Positions 63,235-64,000 of a stretch of 64,000 bases of DNA are shown here, one piece after another (positions within the stretch are counted from its first letter, which is position 1; every line of letters begins with the position of its first letter). The notes below the pieces were generated by a model. The model made no database searches. It saw only the letters and a program-made list of their open reading frames with translations, and was not told where the DNA came from. Where the stretch lies: contig DDGL01000002.1 of the NCBI GenBank assembly GCA_002337605.1, positions 75,841-139,840 of the forward strand, given 5' to 3'. The position numbers were made by a program, and so were the translations under genes. The stretch comes from Flavobacteriaceae bacterium UBA1903 (GTDB taxonomy: Bacteria; Bacteroidota; Bacteroidia; Flavobacteriales; Flavobacteriaceae).

Positions 63235-63252
63235 GATCACTTAAGCTGGAAC

Positions 63253-64000
63253 TTATCGAATCAACTTCTTGTATTTGATACGTTTCGGGAGCAAGTCGCC
63301 ACCCAGACGTTTCTTTTTATTTTCTTCGTATTCGCTAAAGCCACCTTCAAAGAAATATACCTGGCTATCGCCTTCAAAGGCTAAAATGTGCGTACAAATC
63401 CTATCCAGGAACCAACGGTCGTGACTAATAACCACGGCACAACCTGCAAAGTTTTCCAGTCCTTCTTCCAAAGCACGTAAGGTATTTACATCGAGGTCGT
63501 TTGTAGGCTCATCAAGTAATAAAACGTTTCCTTCTTCTTTAAGGGTCATGGCCAGATGCAAACGGTTACGTTCTCCACCAGAAAGTTTAGAAACTTTTTT
63601 GTTTTGTTCGCTTCCGCTGAAATTAAATCTACTTAGATACGCTCTTGAGTATACTTGCTTACCTCCCATCATGATCAACTCCTGCTCATCACTAAAGTTT
63701 TGCCAGATCGTTTTTTCTGGGTCAATATTGCTATGACTTTGATCTACGTAGGCAATTTGTGCGGTTTCCCCAACGGTAAAATTACCTTTATCGGGTTCAA
63801 TCTCGTCCATAATCATTTTAAAGATGGTGGTTTTACCGGCACCATTGGGCCCAATAATTCCAACAATTCCTGCCTGCGGTAGTTTAAAGTTTAAGTCTTC
63901 GTATAAAATCTTATCATCAAAAGCCTTACTCACGCCTGTTGCTTCAATTACATTGGTTCCCAGACGTGGACCATTAGGGATGTATATTTCCAACTTTTCG
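63253..64000 (-). CDS. ettA: Energy-dependent translational throttle protein EttA, partial (5' end outside window)
   Basis: The C-terminal ~249 residues of a ~560-aa ABC-F protein. The frame continues beyond the right edge (codons for EKL before EIYIPNGPRLGTNVIE), so the TTG near 63993 is not a start. Walker A GPNGAGKTT, signature KLSGGERNRLHLA and Walker B VLLLDEPTNDLD, then VISHDRWFLDRICTHILAF, match EttA, which controls the first peptide-bond step on the ribosome according to energy state. A terminator-like inverted repeat follows its stop. Confidence 0.95.
   Translation of the reverse strand, partial: EKLEIYIPNGPRLGTNVIEATGVSKAFDDKILYEDLNFKLPQAGIVGIIGPNGAGKTTIFKMIMDEIEPDKGNFTVGETAQIAYVDQSHSNIDPEKTIWQNFSDEQELIMMGGKQVYSRAYLSRFNFSGSEQNKKVSKLSGGERNRLHLAMTLKEEGNVLLLDEPTNDLDVNTLRALEEGLENFAGCAVVISHDRWFLDRICTHILAFEGDSQVYFFEGGFSEYEENKKKRLGGDLLPKRIKYKKLIR

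Noticed and set aside
63993..64000. Start of the right-edge ABC-F gene at the in-frame TTG
   Set aside because: The frame continues past the window edge and the sequence is the middle of EttA, so it is a truncated gene rather than a short one.

Overview
The window is chromosomal DNA of a low-GC, Gram-negative bacterium of the Bacteroidota, most likely a marine Flavobacteriaceae. The evidence is: a type IX secretion sorting tail on a large exported nuclease (47594-52315); a TonB-dependent receptor with an N-terminal carboxypeptidase-like domain; many lipoproteins and proteins starting MK...AQ; bacillithiol genes; LytTR and AraC regulators; and promoters that fit the Bacteroidota pattern TTTG / TAnnTTTG, with no Shine-Dalgarno signal. 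No phage, insertion sequence, CRISPR array or rRNA operon was seen. Most of the window is ordinary core and shell genome.

1-8100: partial bshC (bacillithiol synthesis), an exported M14 peptidase, a cupin next to a frameshifted AraC regulator, two small unknown proteins and a TlpA-type lipoprotein. 8200-24800: housekeeping (pheT, an ABC-F ATPase, glyA, fahA, a YtxJ-type bacilliredoxin, clpB) mixed with two fasciclin proteins and a thioredoxin-fold lipoprotein without its cysteines. 24900-30400: an exported redoxin/haem c/copper-monooxygenase-like fusion, a CsbD protein, a nitroreductase, a four-helix S23-like protein, a thioesterase and a TrkA-C membrane protein. 30400-35500: an arsenic cluster (arsR, a Cys-tailed unknown protein, an ArsC-type phosphatase, an ACR3 pump) with two matching candidate operators, followed by a TonB receptor.

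35600-47200: a YitT protein, a lectin-like plus CAP protein, a tRNA-Ser(UGA) next to a nested palindrome and a duplicated tRNA 3' end, a permease/MscS/four-helix operon, a HAD phosphatase, an esterase, an FAD protein and a lipoprotein. 47500-54300: the T9SS nuclease, then a cluster of very small, charged, probably disordered proteins around a Csp-like copper protein and a DUF2383 protein. 54300-64000: an M28 peptidase, a persulfide dioxygenase-rhodanese fusion whose promoter directly follows a heptanucleotide tandem repeat, metallo-beta-lactamase and GNAT proteins, a TPR-LytTR membrane regulator with a LuxR-type regulator, an S9 peptidase whose promoter contains a perfect inverted repeat, and partial ettA.

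Functional threads are thiol and redox chemistry (BshC, YtxJ, persulfide dioxygenase, TlpA-like proteins, arsenic reduction), metal and stress handling (ArsR/ACR3, copper protein, CsbD, DUF2383, ClpB) and extracellular peptide and DNA degradation (M14, M28, S9, EEP nuclease). I did not find one clear, wholly new system. The best candidates for new biology are the small-protein/copper cluster (52390-54235), the tRNA-Ser palindromic element (38088-38270), the heptamer-flanked promoter (55414-55503) and the Cys-tailed protein in the arsenic operon.
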